A stretch of DNA of 42,908 nt from Pseudomonadota bacterium (GTDB taxonomy: Bacteria > Pseudomonadota > Gammaproteobacteria > Steroidobacterales > Steroidobacteraceae), in contig JAEWLQ010000009.1 in NCBI GenBank assembly GCA_023457495.1, positions 1 through 42,908 of the forward strand, written 5' to 3'. Below, piece by piece: positions 1 to 7,752 of the stretch. The notes beneath the pieces were generated by a model. It ran no database searches. It was not told where the DNA came from and saw only the letters and a program-made list of their open reading frames with translations. Both the position numbers and the translations under genes were made by a program. Each line of letters starts with the position of its first letter. The first letter of the stretch is position 1.

Positions 1-217
1 CTTCCACGGCGACGTTGCGCGCCGCGTTCTCGTCGCGGCCCAGCTCGCGCCAGTGGCCGAGCGACACTTCATCCGGCCGGCCGCGCCAGGCGGCGAGCGC
101 CGCGCGGCCGAAGCGCGGCTCACGCACGTCGGTCTCGACCGCCAGCGGCTCGTGCGCGACGAGCTCGCCATCGCGCGCGATGGACAGCATGTGGTGGTCG
201 AAGTGCAGGCCGTACAT
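1..217 (-). CDS. Partial protein, weakly actin/Hsp70-fold-like N-terminus
   Basis: The reading frame starts with ATG at 217 and runs off the window at base 1, so only about 72 N-terminal residues are present. The start MYGLHFDHHMLSIARDGELV followed by a short 'AHEPLAVETD' stretch has the rhythm of the first beta-hairpin of MreB/Hsp70-type ATPases. However, the Asp-Gly-Thr phosphate loop is not present, so nucleotide binding cannot be claimed. It lies 23 bases downstream of the Pro-rich membrane protein and is the last visible gene of the kinase/lipoprotein cluster. Function is unknown; the fold suggestion is an inference from a short fragment. Confidence 0.55.
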   Translation of the reverse strand, partial: MYGLHFDHHMLSIARDGELVAHEPLAVETDVREPRFGRAALAAWRGRPDEVSLGHWRELGRDENAARNVAVE

Positions 218-240
218 GGTGGTCGGGGAACGTCCGGTAG

Positions 241-627
241 CTAGATGTTGGTGGGGAAGCTCACGCTCGAATCCGCGCTGTACTGAAGATCCGGCGGCAC
301 TTCCTCGGCTGAAAGTCCTTCGTACGGATCCTTGTCCGCCTCTTCCTCGCCTTCCGGCGTCGCGGTGCCGGGAGCCGCCGGCGGCGTGGACTTGTCGGGT
401 GTGCCGCCCTGCGGCGCGGGCGCGGGCGCCGGCGTACCGGGTTCGCTCGTGGGAGCCGGATTGTCGCCAGGGGCCGGCGTCGGCGCCTGCGGCGAATTGA
501 CCCCCGCGGTGCTGACGCCGGGCGGCGCGCCGATGCGCAGCGGCGCGTTGATCATCATGGTGGTCGCGGCCATCGCGGCGATGGTCGCCAGCGTGATCGC
601 GAACAGGCTGAAGATGAGATTTCGCAT
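241..627 (-). CDS. Small Pro-rich membrane-anchored protein
   Basis: This 128-residue protein starts with MRNLIFSLFAITLATIAAMA, a single hydrophobic segment (residues about 3-26) that could be a signal anchor or an uncleaved signal peptide. The rest is low-complexity Pro/Ala/Gly/Thr followed by an acidic tail (EGEEEADKDPYEG and on) ending in SFPTNI. No catalytic motif is visible. The ATG at 627 was chosen because the hydrophobic segment begins there; upstream codons in the same frame read into the preceding gene and look like out-of-frame sequence. It follows the FHA-like/PEGA/SUMF1 gene by 10 bases, so it is probably co-transcribed and an envelope partner of that protein. Function unknown. 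Confidence 0.7.
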   Translation of the reverse strand: MRNLIFSLFAITLATIAAMAATTMMINAPLRIGAPPGVSTAGVNSPQAPTPAPGDNPAPTSEPGTPAPAPAPQGGTPDKSTPPAAPGTATPEGEEEADKDPYEGLSAEEVPPDLQYSADSSVSFPTNI

Positions 628-637
628 GATCGTGAAC

Positions 638-3091
638 CTACTGCGGCGCGTTGGGCGCCACGTAACGCGCGACGCGGAAACCGATGTAGTCGCTCGCCGC
701 GTTCGCGCTCTCGCGCCAGGGGAAACGCAGCTCCATGGTGGCGGTGGTGCGCCAGTTCGAGCCGCGGATCGTGTGGAATTTTCCATCGTCGGGGCCGAGC
801 GGATCCGTCACCGCCGTCGAGGGCACGTAGGACAGATAACGATCGTTGACCCATTCGGAAACGTTGCCGGCGAAATCGTAGAAGCCGAGCGCGTTCGGCG
901 CGAACAGCGCGGGCGCCGCGACCACGGGGAATTCGTCGCTGTGTTCGGCGAGCACCACGGGCCCCAGCACCTCCATCGCCTCGGTGCCGCCGACGTTCGC
1001 GGCGCCGGACACGACGGGCAGATCCTTGCCCCAGGGATACTTGAGCGGCTTGTTGGTGCTGGCCGCGCGCGCCACGAACTCCCACTCCGCCTCGGTGGGC
1101 AACCGGAATCCGTTGCTCACCGGAACAATCAGATCGAATCCGCCGCCATCGCGTGGCTGATAGGCGGGCGGCAGGCCTTCCTGCGCCGACAGCCAGTTGC
1201 AGAACTCCGCCGCATCGTCCCAGGTCACGCGCGTGACGGCTTGTTTGTCGAGGTCCAGCGAGTGGTTGCCGATGGATCCGGAGTTGTGGTTCTCGCGGAA
1301 TTTGCGGAACTGCGCGTTCGTGACCTCGCGTTCTCCCATGTAGAACGGCCGCAGCAGCGTCACTTTGTGGCTGCCCTCGTTCGGCCGTCGGCCCTGCTCG
1401 CGCCGATCCGTGCCCGCGGTGAACGTGCCGCCCGCGACGATGCGTAGCGGGATGCCCGACTTCGTCGTGATGCGCGCCGGCGAGTTGCCGACAATGTCCT
1501 TCGGGTCGACGAGCTTGTAGTTGATCGTGCGCCCGATGCCGGGCGCGAGCACGAGATCGCTCGAGAAGGAGTCGTAACCTTCGCGGCGCACTTCGAGCTT
1601 GTGGCGGCTGGCCGGCAGCGACGCCGTGACCGGCGCCTTGCCGCGCGACACGCCGTTGAGGAAAACCTCGGCATCGGCGGGCTCGCCCTGGATCCGCACC
1701 TCCACGAGCAAGGCCGAGAGCCGCGCATCGAGCGTGGATTCCTTGTCCGGCTCGGCGAAGACTTCGCGGGTCCACGGCGCATATCCGGCGCGCGCGACGG
1801 TTACCTGGTGCGCGATACCGGGCGACAGCTCGATGGTCACGGGCGTGACGCCGCGGAAGGTGCCGCCGGTGGTGACCTGCGCGCCCGCCGGAACCGAGCG
1901 CACGGTGACGCGCGCGTCGGCGGCGCCGAGCTCGACGGGGCCGATGGAAGACGCCGCGCCCGCGGTCACGGCGACGCTCGACACCCAGGGCCGCAGCCCG
2001 GGCGCGGAGATCTGCACGCGGCGCATGCCGGCATCCATTTCGACCTTGGCGGGCGTGACACCCGCGGGTTTGCCGTCGACTTCGATGGTCGCGCCGGCCG
2101 GCACCGAGGCGACATCGACGACGCCGAAGCTTGGCTTCATCGCGACCTTGAGATCCTGCCGCTCGCCGCCGCCATTGATCACCACGCGCTGCACGTGCTC
2201 GAGATATCGCGGCGCCTTGATCGTGATGGTGCGCTCGCCGGCCGGAACGTCGACCGTGCCCGGCACTTCTCCGATGGGTGCGCCGTCCGCGGAGATCCGC
2301 GCCTTGACGCCGCCGGTATCGACCGCGAGCTTGCCGGGTAGTTTGACGAGGTGCAGCAGCGTGTGCGTCGGCCGGCCGCGTTCCACGGTCACGCGCGCCT
2401 CGGCGGGCGCGAATCCCTCGCGGCGCGCCTGCAACCGGTGCTCGCCCGGAAACACGAACACGCTCGAGGCCGACTGCCACGAGAAGGTATCGACCGCGCT
2501 GACGCGCGCGTCCGCGGGCTTGAGGTCGATCGTCACCGTCTCGAGCATGAGGAAGAACACGAGCACGCCGAGGAGCAGCAGGCCCACGCCGCCGGCCACG
2601 TAATGCCACACGCCGAGTGGCTCGCGCCGCGCGCGCGGCCGCGCGGCGCCATCGATCTCGGGCACTTCGCCCATGTCGATGGCTACGTCGTCGCCGAGCG
2701 GCACGAGGGTCTGCACGCTGTCGCCCACCGGCGGCAGCGTCTCCGTGCCTTCGAGCTCGAAGCGGCGCAGGGCGAGCGCCCCGGGTGTCGCTTCCTCGAC
2801 CAGCAGCTGGGAACCGGCGATGGTCAGGACATCGCCCGCGACGATGATGCGCGCGCCGCCCACGGCGACCCCGTTGACGCCGATGCGCGCCTCGGGCGCG
2901 GCATCGAGCAGCCAGCGGCCCGACACGGCACGCAGCGAGGCCTGGGCTGTCTCGGCGGGCGCGGGGGATTCCCCGAGGTCGGCGTGCATTTCCCCGCTCG
3001 AAGGATCGATCGCGACGCGCGCGCCGAAGCGCGACTCACCCTGCGTGCTGCGCAGGATGATGTTCGGATCCAGTGAGAGTGAGGGTTCCAT
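638..3091 (-). CDS. FHA-like / PEGA / SUMF1 (FGE-like) membrane protein
   Basis: The protein has 817 residues. Residues about 50-100 resemble the second half of an FHA domain (GVNGVAVGGARI, then GDVLTIAG). A basic stretch RPRARR precedes a transmembrane helix at about 162-183, placing the N-terminus in the cytoplasm and the rest in the periplasm. Residues about 190-530 are successive PEGA-like beta repeats (for example PAGATIEVDGKPAGVTP). The C-terminus from about 550 is a SUMF1/formylglycine-generating-enzyme-type domain with RLPTEAEWEF, GNVSEWVNDRY, IRGSNW and GFRVAR. The only Cys in that domain is in AEFCNWL, so the active-site Cys pair of true FGE is missing and sulfatase activation is unlikely. 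It lies 17 bases downstream of the Ser/Thr kinase, suggesting a phospho-signalling partner (inference). Confidence 0.85.
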   Translation of the reverse strand: MEPSLSLDPNIILRSTQGESRFGARVAIDPSSGEMHADLGESPAPAETAQASLRAVSGRWLLDAAPEARIGVNGVAVGGARIIVAGDVLTIAGSQLLVEEATPGALALRRFELEGTETLPPVGDSVQTLVPLGDDVAIDMGEVPEIDGAARPRARREPLGVWHYVAGGVGLLLLGVLVFFLMLETVTIDLKPADARVSAVDTFSWQSASSVFVFPGEHRLQARREGFAPAEARVTVERGRPTHTLLHLVKLPGKLAVDTGGVKARISADGAPIGEVPGTVDVPAGERTITIKAPRYLEHVQRVVINGGGERQDLKVAMKPSFGVVDVASVPAGATIEVDGKPAGVTPAKVEMDAGMRRVQISAPGLRPWVSSVAVTAGAASSIGPVELGAADARVTVRSVPAGAQVTTGGTFRGVTPVTIELSPGIAHQVTVARAGYAPWTREVFAEPDKESTLDARLSALLVEVRIQGEPADAEVFLNGVSRGKAPVTASLPASRHKLEVRREGYDSFSSDLVLAPGIGRTINYKLVDPKDIVGNSPARITTKSGIPLRIVAGGTFTAGTDRREQGRRPNEGSHKVTLLRPFYMGEREVTNAQFRKFRENHNSGSIGNHSLDLDKQAVTRVTWDDAAEFCNWLSAQEGLPPAYQPRDGGGFDLIVPVSNGFRLPTEAEWEFVARAASTNKPLKYPWGKDLPVVSGAANVGGTEAMEVLGPVVLAEHSDEFPVVAAPALFAPNALGFYDFAGNVSEWVNDRYLSYVPSTAVTDPLGPDDGKFHTIRGSNWRTTATMELRFPWRESANAASDYIGFRVARYVAPNAPQ

Positions 3092-3108
3092 GCGTGGCGC
3101 GCCGGCTG

Positions 3109-5493
3109 CTAGATGGGCTCGAGGCAGCGGATGTCGACGATCAGCTCACCCTGTCCCGGCGCAACGGTGATTTCGCGGCGCACGTCGCGAAAGCCACTGC
3201 GCTTGCCGGTCACCGTGTATTTGCCGGGTTTGAGCTCGACCTGGCGCTTCTCGAACGCCCCGAAGAAGCCAACGCGCTGGATGGCCACCTCGGTGATGTT
3301 GTCGGATTCCAGCGCGAGCATGACGGGTTGATTGAACGTGGGCAGCAGGAGTTCCAGCCGCGATATCTGCGAGCGGATCACCGGCCCCTTGTTCGGCAGG
3401 GCCTCTGCGCGCTGGATCAGGCGTTCCGCTTCCACGCGCACCGGTTCCTCGGCGAGCCGCTCGGGTTTGTCGATGAGCGTCTGCAGGCGTTTGCCGAGCT
3501 CGGCGCGCGGCGCTACCGCCTCGCGGCCCTTCTGGGCGAACTGCAAGGTCGGATCCCGCACCAGTGCTTCATCGTAAATGGCGAGCGCTTCGGTCCAGCG
3601 CTCCTCGCCGGCGAGCCGGGCGGCGCGCTGCTCGAGCTCCGCCAGGCTGCGGCCGGAGCCCGTGTCGACCAGGCGCGTCAGCGCGGCCGCAACTTCAGGA
3701 CTGTCGGGCCGGAGCTTCTGCGCACGGTCGAGCTGCGTGCGCGCCTCGGGTAACCGGCCGGCATTGAGGGCCGCGAGCCCCGCGCCGAAGGCCGCGTTGA
3801 ATTCGTTGTCGGCCACGGTGCGCTTGATCCGCGCCAGCCCCTCGGTTGCGGTGGCGTTGCCGGGGTTGCGCTTCAACACGTCCGCGAACAGCTCCTGGGC
3901 CTTCGCGTAATCGCGGGCCACTTCGGCGTTCTCCGCATCCGCGAGGGTCGGCACGACGCCGCTGGCGCTCGCGACCCGTTCGAGGCCCTCCTTCGCGTCC
4001 GCGTTGCCCGGATCGATCCGCAGTGCGGTGTCGAATGCCTGGCGGGCGTTTTCGAATTCATCGGCGGAGAGCGCGCGATTGCCCTCGGAGAGCTGGGCGG
4101 AGAGCGCGGCCGGCACGCGCGCCTCGATCTCGGTGATCGTCTTGTCGAGTTTGGCAAGCGAGGCCGCGACGGCGTCGTAGTCGCGCCGTTCCAGCAGCGC
4201 GCGCGCATCGTCGATGGTCTTGCGGGCGCCCGCGAATTCCGGGCCACCCCATTGCGCGGCGGCGCGCGCGTCGAGCTCGGAGGCGCGCTTGTCGAGCTCC
4301 GTGTGCTGGGTGTTCAGTTCCTCGACGCGCTTTTCGGTGGCCTGCTCGCTCGCCGAGGGTCCGACCGGCAGCTTGAGCGAGGCGATGTCGATCTTCTGCT
4401 CGCTGGCCACGCGCGGCAGGAACACCGCGACCGCGCCGGCCACGACCGCCAGCACCGCGGCGACCGCCCAGTTGCGACGCCGATTGCGCGCGCGCTGCCG
4501 CCGCTCCTGCTCGACTCGCGACTCGTCGACCTGCGGCAGCAGCATCGGGTCGATCTCGTCGAGCTCGCGCACCGGGGCGATCACCGGTTGATCGTCGTCG
4601 GCCAAGACCGAAGGCGTGCGGTCGTCGGCGGCGGGACCGAGCGTCACGTCTTCGTGCTCTGGCTCCGTGTCGGCCGGCGCGCCGTCGAAGCCCAACGTGT
4701 CCTGCAGCACCGCGTTCATCTCGTCGGCGATGTGGCGCATCGTCGGCGGGCGCTCGCGCGCCTGCTTCGCGAGCATCCACGAGATCAGCATCTCGAGGCG
4801 CGGGGGAATCGGCTTCACGGATTTGAGTCGCGGCACCGGTTCGGTCGCGATCTTGCGCGCATCGAACGCCGGGTAGAACGGCGGATAACCCGACAGCAGC
4901 TCGTACGCCAACGCGCCGAGGCCATAGATGTCGTCCGCGGGCCGCGCGGATTCTCCCGCGAGTTGCTGCGGACTGGCGGAAAAGGGCGAGCCCGGCGGGC
5001 CCGAGGTGTCGTCGCCTTCGGAGGCGCCCGCGCCGAAATCGGCGAGCAGCGGACGGCCCGCGCCATCCAGCAGCACGTTCGACGGCTTGAGATCGCGGTG
5101 GACGATGCGGCGCGCGTGCGCATGCTCGAGCGCGGCGGCGATGTCGATGAGCAGCGGCAGGATGCGCGTATACGACGCGCCCCGCAGCTGCCGCAGGTCG
5201 CCGCCGGTGGCGAGGACCATCGGCAGGACCGTGGCGTCGGGTCCGCGCACCGGCTCGTACACGCGCAGCACGCCCGGGTGGTTGAGGCGCGCCGTCAGCG
5301 TGAATTCACGCTGGAACACCTGCCACGCGGGCTCGGAGTTCGCGAACTGCGAGTAGAGGATCTTGAGCGCGATGTCCGCTTCGCGGATCTCGTCGCGCGC
5401 GCGCCAGACCTCGCCGTACCCGCCGGCGCCGAGTTTTTCGATGAGCACGAAGCGACCGCACAGCTTGGTGCCGGCCTGGTTCTGGTTTGTCAC
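3109..5493 (-). CDS. Transmembrane serine/threonine protein kinase with TPR-like and PEGA-like periplasmic tail
   Basis: This 794-residue Hanks-type kinase has all core motifs. They are glycine loop GAGGYGEV (22-29), beta3 Lys44 in ALKIL, catalytic loop HRDLKPSN with Asp134, and DFG Asp152. An acidic linker (about 275-330) leads to a basic patch and a transmembrane helix at about 342-359. The C-terminal half is helical and TPR-like (repeats such as FENARQAFDTALRIDPGNADA). It ends in a small PEGA-like beta segment (ELKPGKYTVTGKRSGFRDV). The kinase domain should be cytoplasmic and the tail periplasmic. The start codon is GTG at 5493; the kinase domain begins a few residues later, so little could be missing. 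It is flanked by a lipoprotein gene upstream and the FHA-like/PEGA/SUMF1 gene downstream on the same strand. Confidence 0.92.
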   Translation of the reverse strand: MTNQNQAGTKLCGRFVLIEKLGAGGYGEVWRARDEIREADIALKILYSQFANSEPAWQVFQREFTLTARLNHPGVLRVYEPVRGPDATVLPMVLATGGDLRQLRGASYTRILPLLIDIAAALEHAHARRIVHRDLKPSNVLLDGAGRPLLADFGAGASEGDDTSGPPGSPFSASPQQLAGESARPADDIYGLGALAYELLSGYPPFYPAFDARKIATEPVPRLKSVKPIPPRLEMLISWMLAKQARERPPTMRHIADEMNAVLQDTLGFDGAPADTEPEHEDVTLGPAADDRTPSVLADDDQPVIAPVRELDEIDPMLLPQVDESRVEQERRQRARNRRRNWAVAAVLAVVAGAVAVFLPRVASEQKIDIASLKLPVGPSASEQATEKRVEELNTQHTELDKRASELDARAAAQWGGPEFAGARKTIDDARALLERRDYDAVAASLAKLDKTITEIEARVPAALSAQLSEGNRALSADEFENARQAFDTALRIDPGNADAKEGLERVASASGVVPTLADAENAEVARDYAKAQELFADVLKRNPGNATATEGLARIKRTVADNEFNAAFGAGLAALNAGRLPEARTQLDRAQKLRPDSPEVAAALTRLVDTGSGRSLAELEQRAARLAGEERWTEALAIYDEALVRDPTLQFAQKGREAVAPRAELGKRLQTLIDKPERLAEEPVRVEAERLIQRAEALPNKGPVIRSQISRLELLLPTFNQPVMLALESDNITEVAIQRVGFFGAFEKRQVELKPGKYTVTGKRSGFRDVRREITVAPGQGELIVDIRCLEPI

Positions 5494-5521
5494 GTAATGT
5501 TCGGCAGACTAACTATTCGAT

Positions 5522-6811
5522 TCAGCCGGCGGGCGGCGCGGCGCCAGTCCCGGTCCCGGTGGTGACGGCCGGATTCGCCACGGGCGCCGGTGGGGGCGCG
5601 GCCGCGGAGCCGGTCTCCTCTTCATAGAGCTGCTTGAGCAGCTTGCGCCACTCGCGGTACTGGTCCTCGGCCGTGCCCGTGAGGCGCAGGGTGTGGCCCT
5701 CGACCTCCACCACCTGCGGCGCGACTTCGGCCTGGAAACTGTTCGTGAGCTCTTTCAGCGCGTCGGCATGCACGCGGGCGTCGGCGTACTTGCGGATGCC
5801 CGAGAGCACGGCGGCGATGCCGCCCATCGTGCCGGCGTTGCGCGCCGCGTTGTTGATGCGGCAGGTGTCGTAGTTGCTGCAGGAATTGGGCGCGAAGATG
5901 CTGGCGATCAGCGCCGCCGCGCCGAGGATCGTGCGCGTGCGCGCGCTCGAGCGGGCGCGCATTTCTTTCTCGAGCTCGGTGAAGCTCGTCTGGCGCCAGC
6001 TGCCGTACGACTCTTCCATCGAATCGTGGAAGCTCGCGTAGTAATCGTTGACCGTGTCGACGACGGCCGTGTCGCGCTCGCGGATCTTCTCGATGCGGCC
6101 GAGCGTCGGATCTCCCTCGGCCGGCATGCGCACGACCTGCACGACCCCGTTCTTGTCCTTGGCGGTCATGCCCGCCATCGCATCCGGCGCGAGGTCCTCG
6201 GCGAACCTGAGGCTTGCGACGCGGCGGATGTTCTCGCGCTCGACGGCGGTCAGCTTGTCGCGCGCGATGACCAGGTCGTTCGCGATCTCCGAGTAGACGT
6301 TCTGGAAAGGATCGCGCGCCTTGATCGACGCGGTGGTCTTGTACGCGCCGAGATCGACGAGGCTCTGGTAACGCTTGTCCTTGATCCAGACACGCCCGGC
6401 GGCGTCGACGGCGCTCACGTCGACCGACAGGAAGCCGCCGTTCGAATCGATGAGCTGACCGGTGATGATGACGTCGACGAACTCGGCGTTGTCCGGGATC
6501 ACGCGCACCGCGCCCCACTGCGCGGTCGACTCGAGCGTCTCGCGCAGCAAGGTCGGGATGTAACGCGCCTCGGCCTTGCGCAGGTCGGGATAAATCCGCT
6601 TCTTCGCGAGCGCCTCGACGTCGTCCTCGAGATTCTTCGGGATGCCCGGATCGAACACGCGGATGCCGACGTCGAGCAACTCGGCTTCGGGAATGTGGAC
6701 CGTGGCCTGCTTCGCCGCGACCTTCGGGATCGGCTTGGTTTCCGAGGTCACGCAACCGGTCAGCACGAACGACAGTGCCAGAAGCGTCCCGGCAAGTAGT
6801 TTGGTCTTCAT
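5522..6811 (-). CDS. Lipoprotein, possibly CsgG/LpoB-like fold
   Basis: The 429-residue product has a clear lipoprotein signal, MKTKLLAGTLLALSFVLTGC, with Cys20 as the lipidation site. Val at +2 suggests the outer membrane. Residues about 45-180 look like an alpha/beta domain (LLDVGIRVFDPGIP, then WGAVRVIPDNAEFVDVIITG), reminiscent of CsgG/LpoB-type periplasmic lipoproteins; that resemblance is by eye only. A mid-region hydrophobic Ala/Ile segment with two Cys (APNSCSNYDTC) follows at about residues 295-320, and the tail is Pro/Ala/Gly/Thr-rich. The gene lies 28 bases upstream of the kinase, so it is probably co-expressed. Function is unknown; a structural or assembly role in a kinase-linked envelope complex is an inference. 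Confidence 0.75.
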   Translation of the reverse strand: MKTKLLAGTLLALSFVLTGCVTSETKPIPKVAAKQATVHIPEAELLDVGIRVFDPGIPKNLEDDVEALAKKRIYPDLRKAEARYIPTLLRETLESTAQWGAVRVIPDNAEFVDVIITGQLIDSNGGFLSVDVSAVDAAGRVWIKDKRYQSLVDLGAYKTTASIKARDPFQNVYSEIANDLVIARDKLTAVERENIRRVASLRFAEDLAPDAMAGMTAKDKNGVVQVVRMPAEGDPTLGRIEKIRERDTAVVDTVNDYYASFHDSMEESYGSWRQTSFTELEKEMRARSSARTRTILGAAALIASIFAPNSCSNYDTCRINNAARNAGTMGGIAAVLSGIRKYADARVHADALKELTNSFQAEVAPQVVEVEGHTLRLTGTAEDQYREWRKLLKQLYEEETGSAAAPPPAPVANPAVTTGTGTGAAPPAG

Positions 6812-6840
6812 GTCAGCCTCGCGCGCATCGCTCGACTACG

Positions 6841-7734
6841 TCAGCCCGTGGACTTCTTGTAGTCGTTGTATTCCTTCCAGAGCCGCTCCTTGAGCTCGGG
6901 ATCGGTCTCTTCCTCGGCCGCCTTGCGCAGGCGCTTCGCGACGATGTCGTCGTCGCTGCCGTGCACCTGTTTCTTGTGGCCGGCGCCGCTGCCACCCGCG
7001 GACTGGCCGCTGTCCGCGCCGCCCGCCTCGCCATCGGACTGCTCGCCGCTGGCGCTGCCTTCGGACTTCAGGTCGCCCTTGCGGGCCGTCTTCTCGCCCG
7101 ATGCGGAACCGCTGCCCTCCGAGTCGCCGCTGCCTTGCCCGGACGAGTCGCCACTCTCGCCTTCGCCTTCCGCGCTGCCGCCACGGGCATCGCGTTCTTT
7201 CGCGACGCGCTCCTGTTCTTTCTTGAGCGTTTTGTCGAAATCGCCGAGCGAGTCGTCGAGGCTCTTTTCACCGGCCTGGCGACGCTCTTCGGAGGTCGAT
7301 GCGCCGCCGCCACCCGCACTGCCGCCGGGGCCTTCCGTGCCCGCGCTGCCGGGCGAGCCGTTCGAGCCACTGTCACCGCCCGGCATGCCACCGGAAGAGC
7401 CTGGCGATCCCGGCATGCCACCGGGCATTCCACCTGGCATTCCGGAGGTTCCTCCGGGCATTCCGCCCGGCGATCCTCCGGGAGATCCTCCGGGAGATCC
7501 CCCGGGCGATCCGCCCGGCATTCCGGAGCTTCCGCCAGGCATGCCACCGCCACCGCCACCGCTGCCACCGGGCATGCCACCGCCGCCGCCGCCGGGCATG
7601 CCACCCGGCATTCCGCCGCCCCCGGGCGAACTGCCACCCGGGCTCGGCGATGAAGGTCCGCCGCTATTGGAGGCACAGCCGGCAATGAGCACCGCTGCCG
7701 TGACGACAGCGCTCAGAAAATGTGGAGTGCGCAT
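6841..7734 (-). CDS. Low-complexity lipoprotein with MPGG/SPGG repeats
   Basis: The 297-residue product begins MRTPHFLSAVVTAAVLIAGC, a lipoprotein signal with Cys20. Residues about 24-140 are almost entirely Gly, Pro, Met and Ser, arranged as MPGG, SPGG and poly-Gly blocks. A Gly/Ser/Glu region follows, then a charged helical C-terminus (VAKRLRKAAEEETDPELKER). At DNA level part of this is a 12-bp tandem repeat at 7472-7519. Such a chain should be disordered and flexible. It lies 29 bases upstream of the CsgG/LpoB-like lipoprotein gene. No enzyme motif is visible; a surface spacer or cell-wall-spanning linker is possible but unproven. Confidence 0.75.
   Translation of the reverse strand: MRTPHFLSAVVTAAVLIAGCASNSGGPSSPSPGGSSPGGGGMPGGMPGGGGGGMPGGSGGGGGGMPGGSSGMPGGSPGGSPGGSPGGSPGGMPGGTSGMPGGMPGGMPGSPGSSGGMPGGDSGSNGSPGSAGTEGPGGSAGGGGASTSEERRQAGEKSLDDSLGDFDKTLKKEQERVAKERDARGGSAEGEGESGDSSGQGSGDSEGSGSASGEKTARKGDLKSEGSASGEQSDGEAGGADSGQSAGGSGAGHKKQVHGSDDDIVAKRLRKAAEEETDPELKERLWKEYNDYKKSTG
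7472..7519 (-). repeat. 12-bp tandem repeat encoding SPGG units
   Basis: On the plus strand, GATCCTCCGGGA occurs at 7472-7483 and 7484-7495, followed by the variants GATCCCCCGGGC (7496-7507) and GATCCGCCCGGC (7508-7519). The period is a multiple of three, so copy-number change would add or remove whole SPGG units without a frameshift. Two copies are identical and two have diverged at third positions, which fits recent local duplication inside an older repeat. Confidence 0.85.
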
Positions 7735-7752
7735 GCGACCTCCTCGGAATGT

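Noticed and set aside
332..1447. Long plus-strand frame opposite the FHA-like/PEGA/SUMF1 gene
   Set aside because: It is antisense to a gene with clear domains. Long antisense frames are common at this GC level; its translation is Arg/Ala-rich with no domain motif. The same applies to other long antisense frames, for example 4252-5565, 5693-6799, 11590-13092 and 34737-36335.
7380..7640. Repetitive DNA taken as a CRISPR-like array
   Set aside because: The repeats are in frame, vary at third codon positions, have no spacers of uniform length, and encode MPGG/SPGG peptides behind a lipoprotein signal.
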